DNA of 64,000 bases from an uncultured Oscillospiraceae bacterium (GTDB lineage: Bacteria; Bacillota; Clostridia; Oscillospirales; Ruminococcaceae): positions 358,538-422,537 of the forward strand of contig CAKSPD010000001.1 in the NCBI GenBank assembly GCA_934481385.1, written 5' to 3'. Positions 35,608-44,059 of the stretch are shown piece by piece (position 1 is the stretch's first letter; the number at the start of each line of letters is the position of its first letter). A model generated the notes under the pieces. That model saw only the letters and a list, made by a program, of their open reading frames with translations. It did no database searches and had not been told where the DNA came from. The translations under genes were made by a program, and so were the position numbers.

Positions 35608-36219
35608 TTAACAATTACAAATTTCCTTCAGCTTGTCCCAGAGCATAAATCTGACTTCATATTTTTCAGGTTTCTGAATCATATTGAGTTCACGACTGCT
35701 GAAAAATTCCTTTTCAATATCCTTGTCATCAGTTACTTCAGATGCCATAGGAATACACAGGGGCGGATACATTACGCACCACCAGTTATGACCTTCAGCA
35801 TCTCCGATTGTAACTCTTAAAGCATCGTAATTTCCGGCAGGCATTGTAATATCACCATAAGTACGTTCATCGAAAAACATTTCAGTTTCTTCAACACCTA
35901 TGTCATAATCAAATCCGTATTCATCAATTACAGACTGAGCAATTTCTCTTATTTTTTCGAGCTTTTCCTTTGAAAGATTTTTAAAATCCTCCGGAGTTGC
36001 AGACTTACCGAAAATTTCCTGTGAATGTTCAAGAACAGCATCACGGACTTTAAGTTTAAGAGATTGGTCAGCAATACTGTCAGAATTTGCAAGTATATGA
36101 ATCCTGAGTACATTTTCTCTTAAATTATCAAGACTCTTTCCGACCTGAACAAAATTTGAAATTATAATTGTAACAATAACTGATATTCCAATAAGTTTCC
36201 ATGATATTTTTTTAAACAT
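35608..36219 (-). CDS. spoIIR: Stage II sporulation protein R
   Basis: A ~203-residue secreted signalling protein, made in the forespore, that triggers SpoIIGA to process pro-sigma-E in the mother cell. An N-terminal membrane or signal segment (about 8-25) is followed by the signature LRIHILANSDSIADQSLKLKV, and later GHNWWCVMYPPLC. The ATG at 36219 has GAGGTG 6 bases upstream and is preferred over the GTG at 36228. No obvious sigma-F promoter could be read in the 64-base gap upstream. Confidence 0.94.
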   Translation of the reverse strand: MFKKISWKLIGISVIVTIIISNFVQVGKSLDNLRENVLRIHILANSDSIADQSLKLKVRDAVLEHSQEIFGKSATPEDFKNLSKEKLEKIREIAQSVIDEYGFDYDIGVEETEMFFDERTYGDITMPAGNYDALRVTIGDAEGHNWWCVMYPPLCIPMASEVTDDKDIEKEFFSSRELNMIQKPEKYEVRFMLWDKLKEICNC

Positions 36220-36283
36220 CTCAATCACCTCATAAAAGATGATTGGATATTTTTATAGTTTTATTCAGAAAGAATAATATTTT

Positions 36284-37282
36284 TTATTCAGCTTTTTTAA
36301 GGTAGTCCATACTGCAATAGCCGTCAAAGCCATTCCAGCTCACCTTTGCCCAGCCGTTATCAATTTCATCAACAGAAATTGTTGTATTTCTTGGTATTCT
36401 TGTAACGATATTTGATGTAATATCAGGATTTTTTCTCATATTGAGAGGGTCGTCCTTTGTAGCGATTACATACTGTTCTGAAATATTCTTGTCTGATGAT
36501 TTAAGGTATTCAAGACTGCAATAGCCTTCAAAACCGTTCCAGCTTACTTTTGCCCAGCCTTTTTCAGATTCAGTAACATCTATAACAGTACCCTTTGGAA
36601 TACGGGTAAGAACGTTTGATGAAATATCAGGAGTCTTTCTCATATTAAGCGGGTCGTCTTTAGTAGCAACCACAAATCTTCCTGAAACGCTTCCGTCCTT
36701 ATCTTCTTCAGAATATGAACTGTCCTTGCTGAAGAACAAATCAGCCTCGCTGTTTCTTCTGTTTATAAGACCTGAAAGAACCTTTCCGCCTGATGTAACT
36801 ATGTAGCTTGAATATGCTGAACGTGCCTCATCTTCAGTCATAGTACCCTGCAAATACTTTACAAGGGGAGAATTTTTAATCATAGATGTTCCGCCACCTG
36901 TATTGTATGTAAAGCTTACAAGAGCATCAAACTGATTCTGATTCATATCAATGCCTTCAGTCTGACGTCTGATATTCGGGATACAGTAGTTATTTATAGC
37001 CTTTTCCATTTCATCAGCAGCTTCTTCCTTTGTAATGGAATGCTGACCGCTTGAATGTGCCTTGTCACCGCATTTTGTGCCGTAGCCGATTGATGACTGT
37101 GAGCTGTCATAATAGCAAACGGGGCTGAAACCTTCCTTTTCGCAGATGAAATCAATACCGTTCTGGCTTACAGAAAGTTCACTTGCATAAGAAGCATCAG
37201 CGGATAATCCTAAAGGGAGAGTTCCCATAAAAACAGTAAAGCCTGTTACAAAAACGCATAATTTTCCGATAATTTTCTTCAC
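36284..37282 (-). CDS. Secreted GH24-type lysozyme with two SH3 repeats
   Basis: A 332-residue secreted muramidase. The GTG at 37282 follows TGGAGG and gives a clear signal peptide (KKIIGKLCVFVTGFTVFMG). The lysozyme domain (about 38-185) resembles phage-type GH24 enzymes: catalytic Glu50 in EKEGF and Asp59 in YYD, followed by SIGYG. The usual third catalytic Thr is Ser here. NRRNSEADLF near its end is also phage-lysozyme-like. Two bacterial SH3 domains follow (about 204-262 and 271-329), each starting ATKDDPLNMRK and ending GYCS. A phage endolysin origin is plausible, but no other phage gene is nearby. It has its own promoter. Confidence 0.88.
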   Translation of the reverse strand: MKKIIGKLCVFVTGFTVFMGTLPLGLSADASYASELSVSQNGIDFICEKEGFSPVCYYDSSQSSIGYGTKCGDKAHSSGQHSITKEEAADEMEKAINNYCIPNIRRQTEGIDMNQNQFDALVSFTYNTGGGTSMIKNSPLVKYLQGTMTEDEARSAYSSYIVTSGGKVLSGLINRRNSEADLFFSKDSSYSEEDKDGSVSGRFVVATKDDPLNMRKTPDISSNVLTRIPKGTVIDVTESEKGWAKVSWNGFEGYCSLEYLKSSDKNISEQYVIATKDDPLNMRKNPDITSNIVTRIPRNTTISVDEIDNGWAKVSWNGFDGYCSMDYLKKAE

Positions 37283-37316
37283 TTTTATACCTCCAGTAAT
37301 ATTGAAATACAAGCCT

Positions 37317-37345
37317 ATTATAACAGAGAGTTGAGGGTATGTCAA
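37317..37345 (-). promoter_or_regulatory. Consensus promoter for the secreted lysozyme
   Basis: On the - strand: TTGACA (37345-37340), 17-base spacer, TATAAT (37322-37317). The -35 box is nested in a small inverted repeat (GGGT...ACCC). Confidence 0.9.
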
Positions 37346-37488
37346 CCCTTATCGGAATTTCTTGTGCTTAATCAATATATAATTTCAACAAAAATTCTAT
37401 AATATTATCATATATATACACAAAAACAGTATATTCAATATTACAGACAGAATAATTATTCTTTTTGTACAGAGCCTGAAAAAAGCTG

Positions 37489-37517
37489 TTGACTTAAACA
37501 GGCTATGACGGTATAAT
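37489..37517 (+). promoter_or_regulatory. Promoter for the murT-gatD operon
   Basis: TTGACT (37489-37494), 17-base spacer, TATAAT (37512-37517). The ~140 bases between this and the divergent lysozyme promoter are very AT-rich and show no other feature. Confidence 0.9.
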
Positions 37518-37557
37518 AATAGATGTAAATTTATAAAAGAAAGGCAATAGATGTGAA

Positions 37558-38931
37558 ATGAAAAAGCCAATAAGATTTTATCTTGCAGTTTTCGGCGGAA
37601 AAATTATGATTAAGCTCATGCGTCTTATGAAAAGAAATGCAACAAATCTCCCCGGAGAAGCTTCTCTGATATTTTTTCCTAAACTACTGCATTATATCGA
37701 TATGCCTGAAAAGGTAATCGCAATAACAGGAACTAACGGAAAAACAACCGTATCAAATATGATTTCCGATATTCTTGAAGGAAACGGCTATGAATTTATA
37801 TCAAACAGATTTGGCGGAAATGTAGATACCGGCATAGCCTCAATACTTCTGAATGACTGTTCATTTGCAGGAAAATGCCGTGCAAAAATGGCAGTTTTTG
37901 AAGTTGATGAAAGAAGTGCAGGAAGAATACTTCCGTTTGTAAAGCCTGATTATCTTGTATGTACAAATCTTCAGAGAGATTCTATGAAAAGAAATGCACA
38001 TACTGAATATATATTCAACTTTCTGAACAGCAATATTTCAGATAAAACAACACTTATTCTCAATGCTGATGATATTATAAGTTCATCGCTGAAACCTGAA
38101 AACAAACGTGCATATTTCGGAATAAAGCGTCAGCCTGATGAAGAATCAAACGATAAAAGCATTATATGCGATGCTGTTCTCTGCCCTGAATGCCATGCAC
38201 ATCTTGTATTTGATTTCAAGAGATACAATCATATCGGACTTGCCCACTGTGAAAAATGCGGATATAAAAATCCACAGGCAAACTACTGCGTTGAAAAAAT
38301 CGATTATGAAAACAAAAAGCTTGTTATAAATCACAACGGTGCTTATGAGGAATATCCTCTTGTTGAAAGCCGTATAACAGATATTTACAACACATCATCT
38401 GCAATTGCACTTACAAGAGAATTCGGTGTATCATATGAAAACGTTGTAAAAATACTCTCAAAGGCAAAAATAGTAAAAACACGCTATGACCGCTATAAAC
38501 TGGGAAATCATGAGGTTATAATCTCACTTGCAAAGGGACAGAATCCTGTTGCCTGTTCAGGAGTATGTCATGCTGTTTCAAAGGAATCAGGAAACAAAGC
38601 CGTTATAATGATTCTTGAAGATTTCTATGATGCTCAGAGAACATCTGAAAATCTTGCTTGGATTTATGAAACTGACTTTGAATATCTCAATGACGAGAGC
38701 ATAAAACAGATTATTGTCGGAGGAAAACGCTGTTCAGATTATCTTTTAAGACTTCTTATGGCAGGAATTGACCGCAGTAAAATAAACATATGCGATTCCG
38801 AAACAGATACAGTTTCATTCCTTAAACCTGAAAATGTCGAAAAAATCATGATTATGTATGACCTTTTCAATACAAAATCTCTCGAAACGATAAAAACACA
38901 GCTTGAAGAAAAACTGGGAGGAAAAAAATAA
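37558..38931 (+). CDS. murT: Lipid II isoglutaminyl synthase subunit MurT
   Basis: A 457-residue Mur-ligase-like protein. Residues 58-64 are the ATP loop GTNGKTT. A Cys4 zinc ribbon inserted in the central domain uses Cys209, 212, 231 and 234 (CPEC and CEKC), which is diagnostic of MurT. The C-terminal domain is of the MurT-specific type. MurT activates the D-Glu carboxylate of lipid II so that GatD-derived ammonia can amidate it. The next gene overlaps by one base (TAATG). The partner GatD here appears to lack its catalysts. Confidence 0.93.
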   Translation: MKKPIRFYLAVFGGKIMIKLMRLMKRNATNLPGEASLIFFPKLLHYIDMPEKVIAITGTNGKTTVSNMISDILEGNGYEFISNRFGGNVDTGIASILLNDCSFAGKCRAKMAVFEVDERSAGRILPFVKPDYLVCTNLQRDSMKRNAHTEYIFNFLNSNISDKTTLILNADDIISSSLKPENKRAYFGIKRQPDEESNDKSIICDAVLCPECHAHLVFDFKRYNHIGLAHCEKCGYKNPQANYCVEKIDYENKKLVINHNGAYEEYPLVESRITDIYNTSSAIALTREFGVSYENVVKILSKAKIVKTRYDRYKLGNHEVIISLAKGQNPVACSGVCHAVSKESGNKAVIMILEDFYDAQRTSENLAWIYETDFEYLNDESIKQIIVGGKRCSDYLLRLLMAGIDRSKINICDSETDTVSFLKPENVEKIMIMYDLFNTKSLETIKTQLEEKLGGKK

Positions 38932-39644
38932 TGACTGTTGAAATTCTATATTCAGAGGTCTGCAACCTTTTCGGAGATATCGGAAATGTACGCTATCTTG
39001 AGAAATCTCTGCCTGATTCTGAATTTATATATACACGTCTTGGCGAAAAACCGTATTTTGCAGAAAACAAGGTAAATTTAATATATCTCGGCTCAATGAG
39101 TGAAAGCGTTCAGGCACTTGTTATAAAGGAACTTGAACCATATAAATCAAAACTCAGCAATATGATTGCAGACGGCACAGCCTTTATAATTACCGGAAGT
39201 GCTGTTGATATATTCGGGAAGTCAATAATTGACGGTGACAGCGGAGAAGTTCTGGAAGGTCTTGGACTTGCTGATATAAAAGTAATCCGTGATATGAATC
39301 ACCGTTACAGCGGTTTTGTACTTGCAGAAAGAGAAGGTCTTGAATTTGCAGGATTTCAGGCTCAGTTCACACAGACAACAGTTGAAAATCCTGAACACAG
39401 ATTTCTGAAAGTCAAAAAAGGCAGAGGTATGAATGAAAACTGCGATTATGAGGGAGTAAAAATAAATAACTTCTATGCAACAAATCTCTTAGGGCCTTTT
39501 CTGCTTGTAAATCCTCTTTTTACAAAAAAACTCCTTTCTGAAATTTCCGGAAAGAAAGTCAACGTTGCATTTGAATCCGAGGCAACAGAGGCTTATAAAA
39601 AACGTATTGACGATTTCAAAAATCCGTCAATAAAAGTTCACTAA
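38931..39644 (+). CDS. GatD-like glutamine amidotransferase lacking Cys and His catalysts
   Basis: A 237-residue protein that aligns end to end with GatD, the glutaminase partner of MurT: GDIGNV near the start, LGSMSESVQAL for the GGGSDREQAL block, EVLEGLGLAD, and LLGPFL near the end. The nucleophile Cys that should sit in ICGGYQ is replaced (ITGSAVDIFG; Gly89 at that position), and the catalytic His of LLGTYLHG is Leu192. No other Cys is near. It should therefore be unable to hydrolyse glutamine. It may be a structural subunit of an ammonia-using MurT, or MurT may do something else. GGGAGG precedes the start. Confidence 0.85.
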   Translation: MTVEILYSEVCNLFGDIGNVRYLEKSLPDSEFIYTRLGEKPYFAENKVNLIYLGSMSESVQALVIKELEPYKSKLSNMIADGTAFIITGSAVDIFGKSIIDGDSGEVLEGLGLADIKVIRDMNHRYSGFVLAEREGLEFAGFQAQFTQTTVENPEHRFLKVKKGRGMNENCDYEGVKINNFYATNLLGPFLLVNPLFTKKLLSEISGKKVNVAFESEATEAYKKRIDDFKNPSIKVH

Positions 39645-39661
39645 TCAGGAGGATTATAAGA

Positions 39662-40795
39662 ATGAATAAAAAGGAAACTGCCGAAATTAAAAAGAATTTT
39701 TCTGACAAAAGCGGTTTTTTCATAATGGAAAAGGTTCTTACAGCTTTTGTTGACAATGAAAAAAATCTGAGATACAGCAATATTTCTTCCTGTATAACAA
39801 TGGATTCTGATGAAACCGAACTTTATACAAATATTCTGAAAAAAATTCTCAATACGAATGTAGGGAAAAATCTTACTGAATATGAATTTCCCAATGAGGC
39901 ATATGATGAGGACAAAAGTCAGGATATATTATATAAACTTCTTAAATCCGAACTTAAAGATGAAGAATGTGCTGATAACTTTCTGAACCACATAATAAAC
40001 AATATTTCATATACCGGTGCTTTTTCAGTAATAACAGGATACTGCACATATACCATACGCAGAAAAAACAAGCTTGATGAATTTTCAGAGGACGATGCCG
40101 ATGAAATTTACAGATACCTTATAACTGCAATCTGTCCTGTTGAAGTCAGTGAAACAGGTTTTGTATTTGATAATTTCAACAACGAAATTGTCCACAGAAC
40201 TGAAACTGAACTCTTTATAAGCAAAGCTCCCTCTGATGGGTTTTTATATCCGGTATTCAGCAACAGAAGCAGTGACATAAATCATGTCATGTACTATGCA
40301 AAAAAGGCAGGAAGTCCGAATATTTCAATAATTGAAGATGTTTTAGGCTGTACATTTGTAATGTCTGCTGAAAGTGAAAAAGTAAATTTTCAAAACATAT
40401 TGAAAACAGTTGCAGGCGATGAACTTGATTATACACTTATCAATACTGTAAACGAAAAAATAAAGGAAACTGTTGAACAGAATAAAAATGAAACAGATAC
40501 TTATACTATTGACAGCAATAAAATACATGATATGCTTGAAGAATCAGGCGTATCCTCTGAACGTCTGAAAGCTCTCGGCAAAGTATATGAATCCACATGC
40601 GGAAATGCACCTCTTACTGCATCAAATCTTGTAGAATCAAAAACAGTTCTCAAAACAGCGGGAATTACCGTAAATATAAGCCCCTCTGCATCAGATAAAA
40701 TACGCACAAGTGTTGTTGACGGCAGAAAATGTCTGCTTATTGATATAGATGACCCTAACATTGAAATTAATGGTTTACCGGTAAATATGAGGTAA
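39662..40795 (+). CDS. DUF4317-type protein of unknown function
   Basis: A 377-residue cytoplasmic protein. The start (MNKKETAEIKKNF) and the length match a clostridial family that I recall as DUF4317. No catalytic motif can be seen. The middle is mixed alpha/beta and acidic, and the C-terminal ~100 residues resemble an RNA- or nucleotide-binding layout only vaguely. It sits 17 bases after the gatD-like gene and 4 bases before the CLC gene, so it belongs to the same operon. AGGAGG precedes the ATG. Confidence 0.7.
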   Translation: MNKKETAEIKKNFSDKSGFFIMEKVLTAFVDNEKNLRYSNISSCITMDSDETELYTNILKKILNTNVGKNLTEYEFPNEAYDEDKSQDILYKLLKSELKDEECADNFLNHIINNISYTGAFSVITGYCTYTIRRKNKLDEFSEDDADEIYRYLITAICPVEVSETGFVFDNFNNEIVHRTETELFISKAPSDGFLYPVFSNRSSDINHVMYYAKKAGSPNISIIEDVLGCTFVMSAESEKVNFQNILKTVAGDELDYTLINTVNEKIKETVEQNKNETDTYTIDSNKIHDMLEESGVSSERLKALGKVYESTCGNAPLTASNLVESKTVLKTAGITVNISPSASDKIRTSVVDGRKCLLIDIDDPNIEINGLPVNMR

Positions 40796-40799
40796 AATA

Positions 40800-42044
40800 A
40801 TGAAAATCCCTGAAAATTTAAAAAAAGAATACATTCCGCTTTATAAAAGTTTTTTCAAATGGTTTTTAATAAGCTCACTGACAGGAATTGCAGTCGGATT
40901 TGCGGGAGTGCTTTTTGCATATTCAATAAAAGGTGTTACAAGTTTCAGAAAAGCTCACAACTGGATTATATGGCTTCTGCCAATCGGAGGAATTGTAATA
41001 GTTCAGCTTTACAGAATAATGGGATTTCCGGAGGACAAGGGAACTAATATGGTTCTTCTCACAGCCCGTGACGGCGGAAAAATGGGATTCAAAAACACTG
41101 TATGTATTTTTGTTGCCTCTGTAATAACGCATCTCCTCGGAGGTTCAAGCGGACGTGAGGGAGCTGCACTCCAGATAGGCGGAAGTATGGGTTCAAAATT
41201 CGGACAACTTCTGAAATCAGATGATGCTGACAGAAAAATTCTTACTATGTGCGGAATGAGTGCATGTTTTTCCGCCATATTCGGAACACCTGTAACATCT
41301 GCCGTATTTGCAACGGAAATATGTACAGTAGGCTCTGTTCAGTATTCTGCAATAGTTCCATGTATAATATCAGCCGTATCAGCAATGAAAATTTCAGAAC
41401 TCTGCAAAGTAACAGATTTTGAGCTTTATATAAACAATGCTGAATACAGCCTTGAAAATTATGGAAAAATTGCAGTTATCGGAATACTCTGTGCCATTCT
41501 GAGCTGTCTGTTCTGCGGAGCTTTGAAACTTTCTTCAAAGCTTTACAAAAAGATTAAAAATCCGAATTTAAGAATAGTAACAGGCGGTCTTATCGTGGCT
41601 GTCCTTACATTTGCAATCGGAACTTTTGATTATAACGGTGCAGGAAGTGAAATAATTGAAAAAGCTTTTGCAGGTGAATCACGTCCTGAAGCATTTATAA
41701 TGAAAATTCTGTTTACTGCTCTCACATTAAGTGCAGGATACAAGGGCGGTGAAATTGTTCCTGTATTATTTACCGGTTCGACATTCGGCAGTCTTATGGC
41801 AGGACTTCTCGGACTTGATTATTCAGTTGGTGCAGGTGTCGGAATGGTTGCACTTTTTTGCGGAATGACAAACTGCCCTCTTGCATCAATTATTCTGAGC
41901 GTTGAACTTTTCGGAAGTTCAGGATTTAAATTCTGTGCATTGGCATGTTTCATCTCGTTTATGCTTTCAGGATACACAAGCCTCTATTCAGTACAGAACT
42001 TTATGTATTCAAAAATCAAGCCTATAAAAAGAAAGGACGGATAA
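40800..42044 (+). CDS. CLC family anion/proton antiporter, CLC-F-like
   Basis: A 414-residue membrane protein with about 10-12 helices. The gating glutamate is in GREG (118-121, Glu120), followed by AALQIGGS. The canonical GSGIP chloride motif is missing at the first filter position (KGTNMVL instead). The block GYKGGEIVP (313-321) replaces the GxFxP motif. These are features I associate with the fluoride-exporting CLC-F branch rather than chloride CLCs. It starts 4 bases after the DUF4317 gene without a clear ribosome site, suggesting coupled translation. Its stop codon lies inside the loop of the terminator. Confidence 0.85.
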   Translation: MKIPENLKKEYIPLYKSFFKWFLISSLTGIAVGFAGVLFAYSIKGVTSFRKAHNWIIWLLPIGGIVIVQLYRIMGFPEDKGTNMVLLTARDGGKMGFKNTVCIFVASVITHLLGGSSGREGAALQIGGSMGSKFGQLLKSDDADRKILTMCGMSACFSAIFGTPVTSAVFATEICTVGSVQYSAIVPCIISAVSAMKISELCKVTDFELYINNAEYSLENYGKIAVIGILCAILSCLFCGALKLSSKLYKKIKNPNLRIVTGGLIVAVLTFAIGTFDYNGAGSEIIEKAFAGESRPEAFIMKILFTALTLSAGYKGGEIVPVLFTGSTFGSLMAGLLGLDYSVGAGVGMVALFCGMTNCPLASIILSVELFGSSGFKFCALACFISFMLSGYTSLYSVQNFMYSKIKPIKRKDG

Positions 42045-42058
42045 TTCCGTCCTTTTTT
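42032..42058. terminator. Terminator shared by CLC gene and ychF
   Basis: A 10-bp stem AAAGGACGGA (42032-42041) with TCCGTCCTTT (42046-42055), a four-base loop, and a run of six T. The CLC stop codon (42042-42044) is in the loop. The reverse strand is also T-rich, so it may act on ychF as well. Confidence 0.88.
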
Positions 42059-42066
42059 ATTATTTA

Positions 42067-43161
42067 TTATACATTGAATCTGAAAAGAACTATATCACCA
42101 TCATTCATAACATAATCCTTACCTTCAAGCCTTACAAGTCCTTTTTCCTTTGCAGCAGACATTGAACCGCATTTCATCAAATCATCAAAGGATACGACTT
42201 CTGCACGAATAAATCCTTTTTCAAAATCAGTATGAATTTTTCCTGCTGCCTGCGGTGCTTTTGTACCTTTTTTAATAGTCCATGCACGAACTTCAGGCTT
42301 TCCGGCTGTGAGATATGAAATAAGTCCGAGAAGGCTGTAACCTTCTTTTATAATTCTGTTAAGACCTGAAACTTCAAGTCCCAAATCATTAAGAAACATC
42401 TCTTTATCTTCAGCGTCCATATCGGAAATTTCTGCTTCAATCTGAGCACATATCGGGAGAACTGCTGAATGTTCCTCCTCTGCAATTTTCTTTACTGTCT
42501 GATAATTTTCGTTTGTTTCAATATTGTTTCTGAAATCATCTTCACTGAGATTTGCAGCATATATTACAGGCTTTGCAGATAAAAGCGGAGTTGATTTGAG
42601 TATTTCACGTTCATCATCTGTGAAGTCAAACGCTCTCGCAGACTTTCCGCCCTCCATAAATTCTTTAAGGCGTTCAAGGAAATCCACTTCTGCAAGATAT
42701 TTTTTATCGCCCTTTGATGCCTTTTTTGAACGGTCAATACGGCGTTCAAGCATTTCAATATCAGAAAAAATAAGTTCAAGATTTATAGTTTCAATATCTC
42801 TTGCAGGATTTATATTTCCGTCAACGTGGGTAATATTTTCATCTTCAAAACAGCGTACAACATGTACAATTGCATCAACTTCACGAATATCCGCAAGAAA
42901 CTTGTTTCCGAGTCCCTCACCTTTTGAAGCTCCCTTTACAAGTCCGGCAATATCAACAAATTCAAGAATTGCAGGAGTAAACTTGTCCGGCTCATACATT
43001 TTTGCAAGGGCATCAAGTCGTTCATCAGGAACAGATACTATTCCGACATTTTTTTCAATAGTGCAGAACGGATAATTTGCAGATTCCGCACCTGCATTTG
43101 TAAGAGCATTAAAAAGTGTGCTTTTGCCGACATTCGGCAGACCAACCATACCAAGTTTCAT
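42067..43161 (-). CDS. ychF: Ribosome-binding ATPase YchF
   Basis: A 364-residue Obg-family P-loop protein that prefers ATP and binds the ribosome. The P-loop is GLPNVGKST (7-15), followed by DIAGLVKGASKGEGLGN and NLSEDD. The central coiled coil and the C-terminal TGS domain (YVMNDGDIVLFRFNV at the end) are complete. It is next to a terminator and probably monocistronic. An imperfect promoter (TTGCAT with TATAAT, 15-base spacer) can be read upstream. Confidence 0.97.
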   Translation of the reverse strand: MKLGMVGLPNVGKSTLFNALTNAGAESANYPFCTIEKNVGIVSVPDERLDALAKMYEPDKFTPAILEFVDIAGLVKGASKGEGLGNKFLADIREVDAIVHVVRCFEDENITHVDGNINPARDIETINLELIFSDIEMLERRIDRSKKASKGDKKYLAEVDFLERLKEFMEGGKSARAFDFTDDEREILKSTPLLSAKPVIYAANLSEDDFRNNIETNENYQTVKKIAEEEHSAVLPICAQIEAEISDMDAEDKEMFLNDLGLEVSGLNRIIKEGYSLLGLISYLTAGKPEVRAWTIKKGTKAPQAAGKIHTDFEKGFIRAEVVSFDDLMKCGSMSAAKEKGLVRLEGKDYVMNDGDIVLFRFNV

Positions 43162-43204
43162 TTTTAAAAATACCTTCCTTTATATATTATATATTAAATT
43201 TTTG

Positions 43205-44056
43205 CTATGCAAGTTTTTCAACAAGCCATATCAGTCCATATGATACACCTGAAAAAATAAGAAGTGCTATTCCCACTTTTACGCATATACGCAATGCACT
43301 GAGCAGAAATGCTCCTATTGCCGGAAACAGTACACCGAAAAATTCTACTAATTTTTCCTGCATTTTGTTCAGAAGTCCGTTTATAATAAGATTTATCAGA
43401 ACAATCAGAACTGCTCCGACAAGAACAATAAGAATTGTTTTTAAAATTATGTTCCATTTCAGAGTTTCATTTATAGTCACAAGAAGTTTTACTGTCCACG
43501 AAATTGAAAATACATATGCCAGAAGCTGAAGAAGCTGAGGCAGTGACGGTATTATAACAAAAAACAGTATAATCAGAACTGTAAGTATTTTAAACAAGGT
43601 GCTTTTGTCACCGTTCATTATTGTATATACTTTTTTTGCAATCGGGCTGTAAAGGAAATATGCAAGAACTGATGAAATATAGGCAAAAATATTGTCATAT
43701 ATAAAATCAAGAGCCATTTCCTCTGCCTTGCTGTCAAATTCATTCTTTATAACAAATGACCTTATTATATATGTATATGAAAACAATGCACACACAGTTA
43801 TAAAAAACATAAGACCATTCGCAGTAAAACTTTCACTTCCTGCATAGACAAGAAGTTCCACAAGTTCATATATTCCAAAATATATTATCTTCAATGGAAC
43901 TTTGTCAACAACTCCGATTGTATGGTCAATTTCGAGGTCGCTGAAATTTACATCTCTTATCTGCCAGGGAGAAATAAAACTGCTAACAATAAAGACTGCA
44001 ATATAGAGAATTATTCCGATAGTAAGCCTTTTGTGATTAATTATAAAATTCTTCAA
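43205..44056 (-). CDS. Polytopic membrane protein, unknown family
   Basis: A 283-residue hydrophobic protein with about seven predicted membrane helices (near residues 12-30, 55-75, 80-100, 125-145, 155-190, 205-230, and 240-275). The hydrophilic stretch after the first helix (QIRDVNFSDLEIDHTIGVVDK) is probably outside the cell. I do not recognise the family and see no catalytic motif. It starts 3 bases after the stop of the EAL-solenoid gene, so the two are co-translated. A role as membrane partner of that phosphodiesterase is inference from this spacing. Confidence 0.75.
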   Translation of the reverse strand: MKNFIINHKRLTIGIILYIAVFIVSSFISPWQIRDVNFSDLEIDHTIGVVDKVPLKIIYFGIYELVELLVYAGSESFTANGLMFFITVCALFSYTYIIRSFVIKNEFDSKAEEMALDFIYDNIFAYISSVLAYFLYSPIAKKVYTIMNGDKSTLFKILTVLIILFFVIIPSLPQLLQLLAYVFSISWTVKLLVTINETLKWNIILKTILIVLVGAVLIVLINLIINGLLNKMQEKLVEFFGVLFPAIGAFLLSALRICVKVGIALLIFSGVSYGLIWLVEKLA

Positions 44057-44059
44057 TAA

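Noticed and set aside
36284..37282. Prophage remnant around the lysozyme gene
   Set aside because: No integrase, structural gene, attachment site or tRNA disruption is nearby; the lysozyme has a host-style signal peptide and promoter.
37345..40800. Fluoride riboswitch for the CLC gene
   Set aside because: I looked in the operon leader and before the CLC gene and saw no pattern I could recognise.
42524..43075. Long + strand reading frame of 183 codons
   Set aside because: It is antisense to ychF and Ser/Arg-rich, as expected for a shadow frame.
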